A DNA stretch of 64,000 nt from an uncultured Collinsella sp. GTDB taxonomy: Bacteria > Actinomycetota > Coriobacteriia > Coriobacteriales > Coriobacteriaceae. The stretch lies in assembly GCA_900549745.1 (NCBI GenBank), contig URPJ01000006.1:1-64000 (forward strand), written 5' to 3'. Under the pieces are notes generated by a model that saw only the letters and a list, made by a program, of their open reading frames with translations, was not told the origin of the DNA and made no database searches. The position numbers and the translations under genes were made by a program. Shown here in pieces: positions 1 to 7,997 of the stretch. How positions within the stretch are numbered: position 1 is the first letter of the stretch; every line of letters begins with the position of its first letter.

Positions 1-38
1 CCCTCCCGTCTCTCGCGCCCCTCCCGGAACTGTCCACA

Positions 39-1622
39 TCAGTGTAGCCAATCCAATGCGGAGGCCGACACGGCCATCCGGGCGTCGAGGGCGGCCGCGA
101 GGCGGTAGGAGCCGTCGTCTATAACTTTCTCTAATGTTGCGATTCGGTATTTTGCTGCCAGGTCGTACCTAGCGCTCCATTTGCTGTTCGATTCCTTGGT
201 GACGTTTGATGCCGCAGTAAGCTCAACCTTGGCGCCTTGAACTTTCCATTCCCTCTGGTTCATCGCGTACGCAACAGTCCCGTTCTGAATCCCCGAGATG
301 CTCGGCGGGAAGGACTGGTTATCAGCGTCAATGGAAAAGCTCTCTTCCTTGGCATCCAAGTGCTGCTGAATGCGGTCGGCATACTTCTCTGCCCATTCAT
401 CGGCTTTGCCATTTCGCACAAAGTAATTGTTGGACAGGTCGGTTGAGCGGTAGTCGTAGCCGTCCTTTTGGTAGTTTGCCGTGTGGTCGGAGTGGGCGAT
501 TGCCATGAGCTCGTCGGTCAGGCCAAAGTACAGATGGCGCTGGTCCAGGTCTCCGTACCAGTTGTCGTTGGTGTCGTCCCAGGTTAGGTCCATCTGGCAC
601 CATTTGCCGTCGATCTTTACGGCGTTCCAGGTGTGGCCGTTGCCGGTGATGCGGCCGTTGGCGATGCCCGCGGCGTCAAGGAGCTTTGAGTAGATGCGCT
701 GGTAGCTCTCGCAGGTGCCCTGGTGGCGCGTGAGGCCGCTTTCGGCCGAGCACCAGTTGAGGCTGTGGTCGTACTCCAGCTGGTCGAGCGTCCAGTCGTG
801 GAGCCACAGCGCCATGTCGTATTCCGAGCCGTTTGTCTCTTGCCTGCACTGGGCCACGGCGTCGTTGACGATCTGCGTGACGCTTGGGCGGGCGGCATCG
901 TTTACGGTCACCTCCGCCGTGGTGCGCAGGTAGTAGATCCCCTTGTCGTTTTGGGGGTCGTATCTGTCGTTGTCCATAAAATAGAAGTAGATGCGGTACG
1001 TGCCCGACGCCGCGAAGTCAAAGGTAAAGTCGTGGCCCGCGGTGCCCAGGCTGCAGTAGCTGGCCCATGCCGGGCGCGACGGGTCGCAGACGCTTTCCTG
1101 GCTGCCGCCGTCCCAGTAGGTGGGCACGTCCATGCGCGCCTTGGCCTGGGACGAGCCGTTGGTCTGGTTTACGTGGAAGGTCGTCGCGGTGCCCGCCGGG
1201 GCGTCGTTCCACGAGACGGTGAAGGTGACGCCGTTTTGGGTTGCCGTGGCGGAGTGGGCGTAGCCGGTTTGTGGCGTGGTGGGGATTGCGGCGGGCGCGG
1301 GGGTGGCTTGGGCGCGGAGGGATGGGGCGGGGGCTGTGGTGGCCGCGCCGGTTGCGGCGGTGGTGGCGTCAGCGCTTTCCGTGTTGACTGCGCTGGTGCC
1401 GGTGGATGTTGCGGTGCTGTCCTCTACGGTATCTGCTGTCGCATTCGCGTTGGTGCCGTCTTCGGCTTTGGTTGTGTCGCTGCTCGTGGCGGCGGCTTGC
1501 GTCTGCTGCTCGGCGGTCTCCTGAGGCTGGATGGCTTCCGCGATGGCCGCCATAGGCATCGTCGCGCCGACCATGGACGTGCACGCGATCGCGCAGAGCA
1601 GGTAGTAAAGGGGTCGTTTCAT
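39..1622 (-). CDS. Secreted transglutaminase-like (papain-fold) protein
   Basis: About 527 residues from the ATG at 1622. This start puts a signal peptide (MKRPLYYLLCAIAC followed by a hydrophobic stretch) at the N-terminus; the frame stays open another 21 codons upstream, but those residues are not signal-like. After the signal comes a Thr/Ala/Glu-rich low-complexity linker (about residues 30-110), then a beta-rich region, then a transglutaminase core with Cys near 304 (GTCESYQ), His near 331 (GHTWNAV) and Asp near 345 (DLTWDD). The order Cys-His-Asp is that of the transglutaminase-like superfamily. Probably an exported or surface enzyme; substrate unknown. A truncated copy of its 5' end lies at 3898-4044. 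Confidence 0.8.
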   Translation of the reverse strand: MKRPLYYLLCAIACTSMVGATMPMAAIAEAIQPQETAEQQTQAAATSSDTTKAEDGTNANATADTVEDSTATSTGTSAVNTESADATTAATGAATTAPAPSLRAQATPAPAAIPTTPQTGYAHSATATQNGVTFTVSWNDAPAGTATTFHVNQTNGSSQAKARMDVPTYWDGGSQESVCDPSRPAWASYCSLGTAGHDFTFDFAASGTYRIYFYFMDNDRYDPQNDKGIYYLRTTAEVTVNDAARPSVTQIVNDAVAQCRQETNGSEYDMALWLHDWTLDQLEYDHSLNWCSAESGLTRHQGTCESYQRIYSKLLDAAGIANGRITGNGHTWNAVKIDGKWCQMDLTWDDTNDNWYGDLDQRHLYFGLTDELMAIAHSDHTANYQKDGYDYRSTDLSNNYFVRNGKADEWAEKYADRIQQHLDAKEESFSIDADNQSFPPSISGIQNGTVAYAMNQREWKVQGAKVELTAASNVTKESNSKWSARYDLAAKYRIATLEKVIDDGSYRLAAALDARMAVSASALDWLH

Positions 1623-1760
1623 AGCGGAGCCTCTCGGTGAGCAGCCAATAGGGTCCGAAGGCAGCTCCAGGCCAGCACTCCGCACATATTTTGTTGGGAC
1701 TTATTTTACGGGAACCCCAGTCAACATCAGCGAACTTTCTGGGGGATTGTTGGGGAGGGG
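1495..1760. repeat. Duplicated segment, copy A (5' end and promoter of the transglutaminase gene)
   Basis: This stretch covers the first 40 or so codons of the transglutaminase gene, its ribosome binding site and about 140 bases upstream. It matches 3915-4184 closely in the same orientation. A minus-strand TTGACT (1719-1724) is conserved in both copies and may be part of the promoter. Confidence 0.85.
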
Positions 1761-1828
1761 AGGGGCGGCGGTCCGTCGTCGACGTTGTGATTTGCGCCGC
1801 GAGACTCGACACGGGCACCCTCTAGAAA

Positions 1829-1909
1829 TAGTCTGTAAGGCTACGCTCTGGGTCTAGCTCTGTACGCTTGTGCTCTTCGATTATGCAGTCAGAGTTGTAT
1901 TTGTCGGGC
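1829..1909. repeat. Diverged 80-base repeat, copy A (remnant of an unknown minus-strand gene)
   Basis: Aligned by eye with 11470-11550, roughly 70 percent of bases agree, including CTTCGATTATGCAG. Read on the minus strand in one frame both copies give similar peptides (CIIEEHKRTELDPERSLTD here, CIIEEYGHAELDLSGSLTD there), so they look like fragments of related genes. I do not recognise the family. Confidence 0.55.
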
Positions 1910-1956
1910 CTAAGACGCCATCCGGTCGATCGCTTACGTTGGTGCGCTGAATGTAG

Positions 1957-2000
1957 TTGCCAATTGGCGACTATACGAATATAGTTAGCATGATGCTAAC
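1957..2000 (+). promoter_or_regulatory. Promoter and operator of the toxin-antitoxin-chaperone operon
   Basis: A -35 element TTGCCA (1957-1962) and a -10 element TATAGT (1980-1985) are 17 bases apart. The perfect palindrome GTTAGCATGATGCTAAC (1984-2000, 8-base arms around one base) overlaps the -10 end and the expected start point. An operator placed there suits autorepression by the antitoxin. Confidence 0.75.
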
Positions 2001-2012
2001 TAAGGGGTGCTC

Positions 2013-2360
2013 ATGAACCGAACCAAGTTTCGGCCGACATATTCTCTAGACGAGGCCAAATCCTTGGCCTGCTCGGGAGAGATGGTTGTAAACGGCAAGG
2101 TGCGCAGGCACCTGATCAACCACTATGGCTATTTGGATATTGATCGTTTTCTCGCCGATCTATTTGATTACCTAAAGCCCAGCGATTTCAGGAAATCCAT
2201 CGCACTCGATATGGATGGGCCTTTGCACGATGTTTACGCAGACGTCTATGTTTGTCGGGATTTTGAATGTGAGGATTGGTACGTTAAGTTTTCAATCGAT
2301 TCTGAAGGCAAGGCGCATTTAAACGTCTTGTCTGCGAACATCGATGGATATATTCATTAA
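2013..2360 (+). CDS. mqsR: MqsR-type mRNA interferase toxin
   Basis: 115 residues from the ATG at 2013, which has AAGGGG 5 bases upstream; an in-frame GTG at 2007 lies inside that ribosome binding site. The C-terminal half (SDFRKSIALDMD, then DVY, then WYVKFSID) follows the pattern of E. coli MqsR (SDFYKSMTTYSD, DVY, VYLKITV), including the lysine in FxKS. MqsR is a RelE-fold ribonuclease that cuts mRNA, mainly at GCU. It is the first gene of a three-gene operon with an MqsA-like antitoxin and a SecB-like protein. Toxin-first order is typical of mqsRA. The assignment is by family resemblance read by eye; cleavage specificity cannot be seen. Confidence 0.75.
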   Translation: MNRTKFRPTYSLDEAKSLACSGEMVVNGKVRRHLINHYGYLDIDRFLADLFDYLKPSDFRKSIALDMDGPLHDVYADVYVCRDFECEDWYVKFSIDSEGKAHLNVLSANIDGYIH

Positions 2361-2370
2361 AGGAGGAGTC

Positions 2371-2883
2371 ATGCGTTGCATGGAATGTGGCAAGGAAATG
2401 CAATTTACCACGGCGCCAATGACTGAAATTTACCGTGGCGAGAAAATTACTGTTGAAGGAATTGGGCATTATATTTGTGAGTGCGGCAATGATGAAATGA
2501 CCGCTGCGGAGGCGACTAAACTCGCCCATGCGCTTGCCGCGCAATACGCCAAGGCTCATGAGCTTCTATCTCCCTCGGAAATAAAGCATTTGCGCTCAGA
2601 TCTAGGCTTAACTCAGCATGAATTTGAGTCACTTTTAGGAGTTTCAAAACCAACGTCATCTCGATGGGAGAACGGAGCGTCTCAGCAGACTGTTACTGCC
2701 AATATCCTTATGAGGCTCATTCGCGATGTTCCCGAGGCGCGCGAATACCTGGGCTTGGCTCTCCATGAGAGGACCGCAACTCTTAGCTCGCCGCTTTTGT
2801 CTGTAATACCAGGAGGAAAAGCCCCTGCTTATAGGGATTCTGATCCTTTGGTTGATGAGAATTCCTTCCGATTGGAGATGTAA
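2371..2883 (+). CDS. mqsA: MqsA/YgiT-type antitoxin with zinc finger, XRE-type HTH and C-terminal extension
   Basis: 170 residues from the ATG at 2371, behind a strong AGGAGGAG; the frame opens earlier but without a site. The N-terminal zinc domain has Cys3 and Cys6 paired with Cys36 and Cys38. A helix-turn-helix spans about 66-115 (LGLTQHEFESLLGVSKPTSSRWENG). The last 40 residues (from about 131) form an extension rich in Pro, Ser and Asp. In toxin-antitoxin-chaperone systems such an extension (chaperone addiction region) makes the antitoxin depend on the SecB-like partner. It should bind toxin with the N-domain and the 1984-2000 palindrome with the HTH. Confidence 0.8.
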   Translation: MRCMECGKEMQFTTAPMTEIYRGEKITVEGIGHYICECGNDEMTAAEATKLAHALAAQYAKAHELLSPSEIKHLRSDLGLTQHEFESLLGVSKPTSSRWENGASQQTVTANILMRLIRDVPEAREYLGLALHERTATLSSPLLSVIPGGKAPAYRDSDPLVDENSFRLEM

Positions 2884-3309
2884 ATGGACTCGTTGAAGAA
2901 GCAGCGCATTGAGTCTTCGTCGATTACATGCGTGTCTAAAAAAGTCGATAGGTTTTCATTTGATGGCGGAATGGCCCCGAAGGAGGGAGTTAATAAGTCA
3001 GACGGTGAGTTTAACGTTAGAAATGACATAACGAGTGCCTTCTTTGATGAAAACGGAGTTAGATTTCGGCAGCTCAACCTTGTCATAGAGCTCATTCCCA
3101 GTGATGAGGGCCACTATTATCGTTCCGAAATATCCGTGTCCGGTATCTATCGTGCTCCGTCTGATTTAGACGATGAGGCATTTGATAGGGAGGCGCTTAG
3201 CTTCGGCATGCAAGACCTGTATTCCTTTGCAAAGGGCATCATTGAGAATGTTGCTGCCGGTGGGGTATGGGGGCCGCTTTATCTGCCACAGATCAGCTTT
3301 TCTATGTAG
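2884..3309 (+). CDS. SecB-like chaperone of a toxin-antitoxin-chaperone operon
   Basis: 141 residues. The ATG directly follows the antitoxin stop (TAAATG), so the two are probably translationally coupled. The C-terminal half resembles SecB: a beta stretch (VIELIPSDEGHYYRSEISVSG) and then a helix and strand, FAKGIIENVAAGGVWGPLYL followed by PQISF, that parallel the SecB segment [20 protein letters not shown] followed by APVNF. General SecB is a proteobacterial export chaperone and is not expected in this kind of genome. A solitary SecB-like gene behind a toxin-antitoxin pair is the hallmark of TAC modules, where it folds and protects the antitoxin. Confidence 0.75.
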   Translation: MDSLKKQRIESSSITCVSKKVDRFSFDGGMAPKEGVNKSDGEFNVRNDITSAFFDENGVRFRQLNLVIELIPSDEGHYYRSEISVSGIYRAPSDLDDEAFDREALSFGMQDLYSFAKGIIENVAAGGVWGPLYLPQISFSM

Positions 3310-3417
3310 CTCGACCTTTGTCCCCAAACCTGAAAAATGATTGATCACAGCCTGACTCTTCCGTAAAGTAACCCTTGATGAGGCCTAGCGACGGTACGTC
3401 CGGCTTGGTCCGTGGGA

Positions 3418-3436
3418 ACCGCCGAAAGGCGGTTTT
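3418..3436 (+). terminator. Rho-independent terminator of the TAC operon
   Basis: The stem ACCGCC-GAAA-GGCGGT is followed by a run of Ts, about 110 bases downstream of the SecB-like gene. Confidence 0.75.
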
Positions 3437-3897
3437 TGCGTTTAGTGGGCTGTTTTCCGAGGAGCAATTGTCGTGTTTCCGCTTCAGACACTCGCTTTTA
3501 CCGCGTTTTTCCGGAAGTGCGGGGAAAAATCGGAAACCGCCGAGCGCAACTCGATTTTCGGTAACAAAACCGCAGGTCGTCGAAGCTTAAAACAGGGGTC
3601 TGGTCGGCAGTTCTCGGTTTTTCACCGCACTTTCGGAATTGCCCGCCGGAAGTATGCGGCAAATTCTAGAATCCTCGAGCACACCGCCGTTTTTGCGTAA
3701 AGAAAACGCAGGTAGAAGCGTTGTGGCATTCCGGTGTGCTTGGCAGGTTTTGGATTTGCCGCTTACTTCCGAATTTGGCCCCTGCTGCAGGCTTCATTCC
3801 GCTATTGAATCAGTTAGATAATGGACAATATTGCCAAATCTTTCTCCCTGCTTAAATGCCGGCAGGGACGAAATCGTTCATGTCGGCAATTGGTTCG
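3437..3897. other. Non-coding stretch with an extended imperfect inverted repeat
   Basis: No convincing gene. Bases 3509-3537 pair with 3610-3638 (24 of 29 positions by eye; core TTCCGGAAGTGCGG against CCGCACTTTCGGAA). The words ACCGC and GCGTTTTT or its complement recur. It could be a structured RNA or the remains of a mobile element. Confidence 0.5.
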
Positions 3898-4044
3898 TCA
3901 GTTTGTGTTGTTTACGGCCTGCGCCTGCTGCTTCGCGGTTGCCTGAGGCTGGATGGCCTCCGTGATGGCTGGCATAGGCATCGCGGAGCTGACCATGGAC
4001 ATGCACGCGATCGCGCAGAGCAGGTAGTAAAGGGGTCGTTTCAT
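3898..4044 (-). pseudogene. Truncated copy of the transglutaminase gene (signal peptide only)
   Basis: The ATG at 4044 begins MKRPLYYLLCAIACMSMVSS, nearly identical to the start of the gene at 39-1622. The frame ends after 48 codons (VNNTN then TGA), so only the signal peptide and the start of the linker remain. Its upstream region, including the presumed promoter, is also duplicated. It may still be expressed as a small exported peptide but is best read as a remnant. Confidence 0.75.
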
Positions 4045-4184
4045 AGCGGAGACTCTCGGTAAGCAGCCAATGGGGTCCGGAGGCAGCTCCAGGCCAGCAC
4101 TCCGCACATATTTTGTTGGGGTTTATTTTACGAGAACCCCAGTCAACATCAGCGAACTTTCTGGGGAATGTTGGGGAGGGGTAC
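3915..4184. repeat. Duplicated segment, copy B
   Basis: Direct-repeat partner of 1495-1760. The similarity stops a few bases before the left end of the IS256-type remnant at 4191. Confidence 0.85.
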
Positions 4185-4190
4185 CGTCAA

Positions 4191-4820
4191 GATTCTTTTG
4201 CAAATTGATTTTGCTGTCCTCGGCCCCGTCCTCTTCTAGCCCTCCTACTTTCCTTTCAGTTCGTCCATCTCGTCCAGATTCGACATATCCAGGTGCCTCC
4301 TCTTGCCCCGCTCGTGCTCCACTATGTACTTCAGCCTCGCCGTCACCAGCATGAGGGCCGAGTTGCCGTCCGGGAAGGTCCCGACGACCCTCGTCTTCCT
4401 CCTGATCTCGCGGTTGATGCGCTCGATCCCGTCGCTCGTCCTAATCTGGCTCCAGCGCTCCGGCGGGAATTCCGTGTAGGCAAGCGTCTCGGCGAACCCG
4501 TCGCGCATCGTCCTAGCGGCTGCCCCGCGGAGCTTCGACACGCTGAGCTCGACTTCCCTGGCGCCCGTGACGAGCTTTCTCGCGTAGTGGCCGCCGCGGT
4601 AGGCCTCCCGGCCCGCCGTCCTCTCATAGCGCTCGGCCCCGACAAGCTTGGACGCCTCCTCGTCGAGCAGCGCGTCGAGCGACCCATCGTCGATCGATGC
4701 GATGTTTGCGGACTCGGCTCGCGCCCCTTTCGTCGATGATTTGTTGTTTACTCGCCTGAAATCATATGACGACGCGTGGACCGTGTTCCTCTATGTGTTT
4801 GTCAATTTGTGAAAGTAATT
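4191..4820 (-). mobile_element. IS256-type element remnant with internal deletion
   Basis: The left end GATTCTTTTGCAAATTGA (4191-4208) and the right end TCAATTTGTGAAAGTAATT (4802-4820) are imperfect inverted repeats around a degenerate transposase. No clear target-site duplication is seen. At about 630 bases it is half the length of a full IS256-family element. Confidence 0.6.
4245..4790 (-). pseudogene. IS256-family (mutator-type) transposase, internally deleted
   Basis: One minus-strand frame is open from a TAG at 4791-4793 to the stop at 4245 and has no good start codon. It joins an N-terminal block (EEASKLVGAERYERTAGREA, YRGGHYARKLVTGAREVELS) directly to a C-terminal block (FPPERWSQIRTSDGIERINR, EIRRKTRVVGTFPDGNSALM). 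The middle of the protein, which carries most of the DDE catalytic residues, is missing, so it cannot be active alone. It might still be moved in trans if its ends are intact. Confidence 0.8.
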
Positions 4821-4964
4821 ATGCGTTACCCGGCTTCGTCGTTTGGCTCGGAAGTGTTGTTTGGGTGCGGCTATCATTATTGATGGACATCGGATGGACA
4901 TCTTAATTGATGTAAAGATTTCTTGGCCGTTAAGCCATATTGGGGGGGGGTCGAAAATTACGAT

Positions 4965-4971
4965 GGAGGAG
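4965..4971 (+). promoter_or_regulatory. Ribosome binding site that sets the helicase start
   Basis: GGAGGAG lies 8 bases before the ATG at 4980. An alternative in-frame TTG at 4923 has no such site, and reading from it would cross a run of nine Gs (4942-4950). Confidence 0.75.
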
Positions 4972-4979
4972 CGAGGCTT

Positions 4980-7700
4980 ATGAGAAACCCTCTTAAGGAG
5001 CTTTACAATGCAAACGACGCTGTAGAGCATTCAATTGATAGACTTGAATTCGAGGGCAGGTCAGCCGTTTCAAGAGACGTTGTGGGTTATCTGCGTCATC
5101 TTGTTGAGCACATTGCAATGTATGCAACTTATGGCAACAAGCCCATCGAAGGCGACTACTTTAAATTATGTTCGGTTGCTATTAAAGATATGAGCAAGAA
5201 CAGCGAGACTCGGTTTATTGCTAAGTTCCATCATTATTTACAAAAGGTCGTTTCGCACTATGTTCCAAGTGAAGATTCTGCAGAGCGCCTTTTGTTGAAG
5301 TATTACGAAAATTTGCTGTGCTTGAAACGTTATGCATTCGATAAACTCGGCCTTACAATTCTTGCCAATTTGAGTAAGATTCCTCTGGACACCGATCCCG
5401 GCTTGGCTAAATACCATGAAGAGATAGCTCATAAAATCAATGATTTCATGAGTGCCAATGCTGTTGAAATTGAGAAGGACCGTTTTTACGTTAGAGCTGC
5501 TAAGCCTTTCTTTGTTGGGGATTCTGTCTATTATGAGGCGACACTTGTCCCCGCATTCGATTCTTGTAGCAAATTTGATCGTATACTTGTTTATTCATCT
5601 TTCAGAATGCCCACTAATTATTCAGTGGTGGTTTCGACTAAGCGCACGAGTATCGACGGTCTTGGCTTTACTCTTCCTGTTACGATTGTTGATGCATATG
5701 CGGTTTCAGTACGCCCCTGTGAGTTGAATAATCTTATAAAGATACTTAGAGGCCCTGATGCAGTGTGGCTTACTGGCCAATACACTAGCTATAGATCACT
5801 TATGAACCTAATGACCCATACCGGGATGACGCTTTGCGACATTGCTCTACTCCCTGATGACGAGTTTATTTCTGTGATGGGGGAGATAGCATCTTCGGGA
5901 AATGCCTGTCCGGTACACACCTTGCTTAGCTCTGCGCATGAGTTTTTGAGTGCTGGCTCAAATGGATCTAATGTTCTAAAGTATCTTTTGTCTAAACCTC
6001 GTAACAGGGTTATAGAGGAACAATTGACTGTAAGTCCGAATAGCCGTCTCGGTGACCTTTATTTGAAAAACGGCTGTGCCCCCTTTGATCGGCAGCCGTA
6101 TTGCACGAGTCTTGTTGGGCATGTAGTCGCTGTCGAGGATTTGTATCAATGTATTGATCCAGATCCGTATGAAGATAACTTTCTTGCTCGTAGGGTGACC
6201 GCGGAGACAATCGATTCTAATGCTCTGTATCTTAGGGATACCGAAATTACAACCTTCTCGGATGTTGATGAACTGATTGCCTCATTTAATAGCGCTTTGT
6301 ATTTTAGACATCATTCAAGGGATCTCGTGCATGAGAACGGGCATCTATTTGTTAAGGGAGTCGAAGACGAACTCACTTGTATTATACGCGGGCTTTTAAA
6401 ACTGTCTGGTGCCGGGGTCAAAGGCTATACTGCTTTATGTGAATCATGGCTTAAAGATCCAAGCTGCAAGTTGGATGATTCAGAAAAAATAGATGCTCTA
6501 AAGTCCATGTTTGCCGAAACGAGCGTCGCGTTCATCTACGGTTCGGCTGGTACCGGAAAAACAACCATGGTCAACATCGTTTGCGCTTTTCTGCAAAATG
6601 AAAGCAAACTTGCTATCGCTAATACAAATCCTGCCGTAGATAGCCTTAGAAGAAAAATAAATGATAAGAATTGCGAATTTATGACCGTCGCGAAGTATTT
6701 GAATCGTGTGCCAGATTGCGACATCTTAATCGTTGACGAATGCAGCACTGTCTGCAATAGCGATATGAAATCTATTATTGATTCTAATCGGTTTAAACTG
6801 CTATTGCTTGTTGGCGATGTGAGACAGATTGAGTCCATTAAGTTTGGAAACTGGTTTTCATTGGCTCGAGACTTCTTGCCTGATAAGTGCATCCATGAAT
6901 TTGATAAACCATGGCGCACGAAGAATGATGATTTGCTAAAACTATGGCATGCTGTCAGGAATGTGAGTCCTGATATCGCTGAAATTCTTATTTCTTGCGA
7001 TTTTACGTCGAATCTTGATGACTCTGTAATTAGCAGAATGAATGATGATGAGATTGTCTTATGTCTCAACTATGATGGCCTCTATGGCATTAATAATATG
7101 AACAAAATCTTGCAGTCGGGAAATAAGAACGAGGCCGTTGTCTGGAATTATCATACGTATAAAGTCGGCGACCCAATTTTGTTCAATGAGTCTGAGCGGT
7201 TTTATCCGTTGTTATATAACAATCTAAAAGGGCGTCTTGTGGGAATGGAAGCAATTTCCAAAGACGAGATGCAATTTACGGTTGCTGTTCCCATTATCGC
7301 CTCCGAGCTTTCCGTTCTTCATTACGACGGGTTGGAGTATTTAGATTTTCGTGATGGAGAGACGTATCTGCGCTTTTCAGTTAAGAAAGCCAAGGATCGA
7401 GACGGTGAGGATGTTGGCGAGGACTGTATCGTGCCGTTTCAGGTGGCGTATGCGGTGTCTGTCCATAAAGCGCAAGGACTAGAGTACTCATCCGTAAAGC
7501 TGATTATTACGAAGGACGTTGAGGAGCGCATTACTCACAGTGTGTTTTATACGGCAATAACGAGGGCGCGAGAAAGACTTCATATTTATTGGTCGCCTGA
7601 ATCTCAGAATAAGATTCTCTCAAGCTTCGAAATCTCTAAGGAGCATAAAGATGCTTACCTCCTTAGTAATCGGAGGGGCCTTAAGATTCAGCGGAAATAA
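4980..7700 (+). CDS. Large superfamily 1 helicase/ATPase of unknown role
   Basis: 906 residues. The first 500 or so match nothing I recognise. The C-terminal part is an SF1 helicase: Walker A GSAGTGKTT near 521, Walker B LIVDEC near 583, motif III LLVGDVRQIE near 610, motif IV-like PWRTKNDD near 643, and the UvrD/RecD-type C-terminal motifs VSVHKAQGLEYSSV near 825 and FYTAITRARERL near 856. This order resembles RecD2 and related defence-island helicases. The gene stands alone and is clearly more AT-rich than the core genes around it, which suggests transfer. A role in phage or plasmid defence is plausible but unproven. Confidence 0.75.
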   Translation: MRNPLKELYNANDAVEHSIDRLEFEGRSAVSRDVVGYLRHLVEHIAMYATYGNKPIEGDYFKLCSVAIKDMSKNSETRFIAKFHHYLQKVVSHYVPSEDSAERLLLKYYENLLCLKRYAFDKLGLTILANLSKIPLDTDPGLAKYHEEIAHKINDFMSANAVEIEKDRFYVRAAKPFFVGDSVYYEATLVPAFDSCSKFDRILVYSSFRMPTNYSVVVSTKRTSIDGLGFTLPVTIVDAYAVSVRPCELNNLIKILRGPDAVWLTGQYTSYRSLMNLMTHTGMTLCDIALLPDDEFISVMGEIASSGNACPVHTLLSSAHEFLSAGSNGSNVLKYLLSKPRNRVIEEQLTVSPNSRLGDLYLKNGCAPFDRQPYCTSLVGHVVAVEDLYQCIDPDPYEDNFLARRVTAETIDSNALYLRDTEITTFSDVDELIASFNSALYFRHHSRDLVHENGHLFVKGVEDELTCIIRGLLKLSGAGVKGYTALCESWLKDPSCKLDDSEKIDALKSMFAETSVAFIYGSAGTGKTTMVNIVCAFLQNESKLAIANTNPAVDSLRRKINDKNCEFMTVAKYLNRVPDCDILIVDECSTVCNSDMKSIIDSNRFKLLLLVGDVRQIESIKFGNWFSLARDFLPDKCIHEFDKPWRTKNDDLLKLWHAVRNVSPDIAEILISCDFTSNLDDSVISRMNDDEIVLCLNYDGLYGINNMNKILQSGNKNEAVVWNYHTYKVGDPILFNESERFYPLLYNNLKGRLVGMEAISKDEMQFTVAVPIIASELSVLHYDGLEYLDFRDGETYLRFSVKKAKDRDGEDVGEDCIVPFQVAYAVSVHKAQGLEYSSVKLIITKDVEERITHSVFYTAITRARERLHIYWSPESQNKILSSFEISKEHKDAYLLSNRRGLKIQRK

Positions 7701-7997
7701 CGGCTGGCCGTCTGTTTGTCATTGGTTAAGACTAAGGCGAAACTTTGTTAGTTCTTGCGCGCTTGAGTACAATTTAATATTGCGAAACAGTGCCGACATT
7801 ATTGTGCTTGGGCACCTGAATCGGCAAATAGTCCATTGTCGTTTTTTGTCAGCGGCTGACCTTATGTCGTTGTCAAATGCTGGTCTTGACCATGCCGATA
7901 CTGACCGTGTTGATTCGCAATATTTAGCGGTGCTTATGCGGGCAAATACTCACTCACTCGCAGCTGCCGATACCACCTTATGGACGTTAATAATAAT
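7701..7997. other. Intergenic AT-rich stretch between convergent genes
   Basis: I see no gene or clear RNA. A plus-strand frame through it overlaps the helicase end and has no ribosome binding site. The convergent genes on either side end at 7700 and 7998. Confidence 0.5.

Noticed and set aside
723..1640. Plus-strand frame opposite the transglutaminase gene
   Set aside because: Its Gly/Val/Arg/Ala-rich product mirrors the low-complexity linker. The minus-strand reading has a signal peptide and catalytic motifs.
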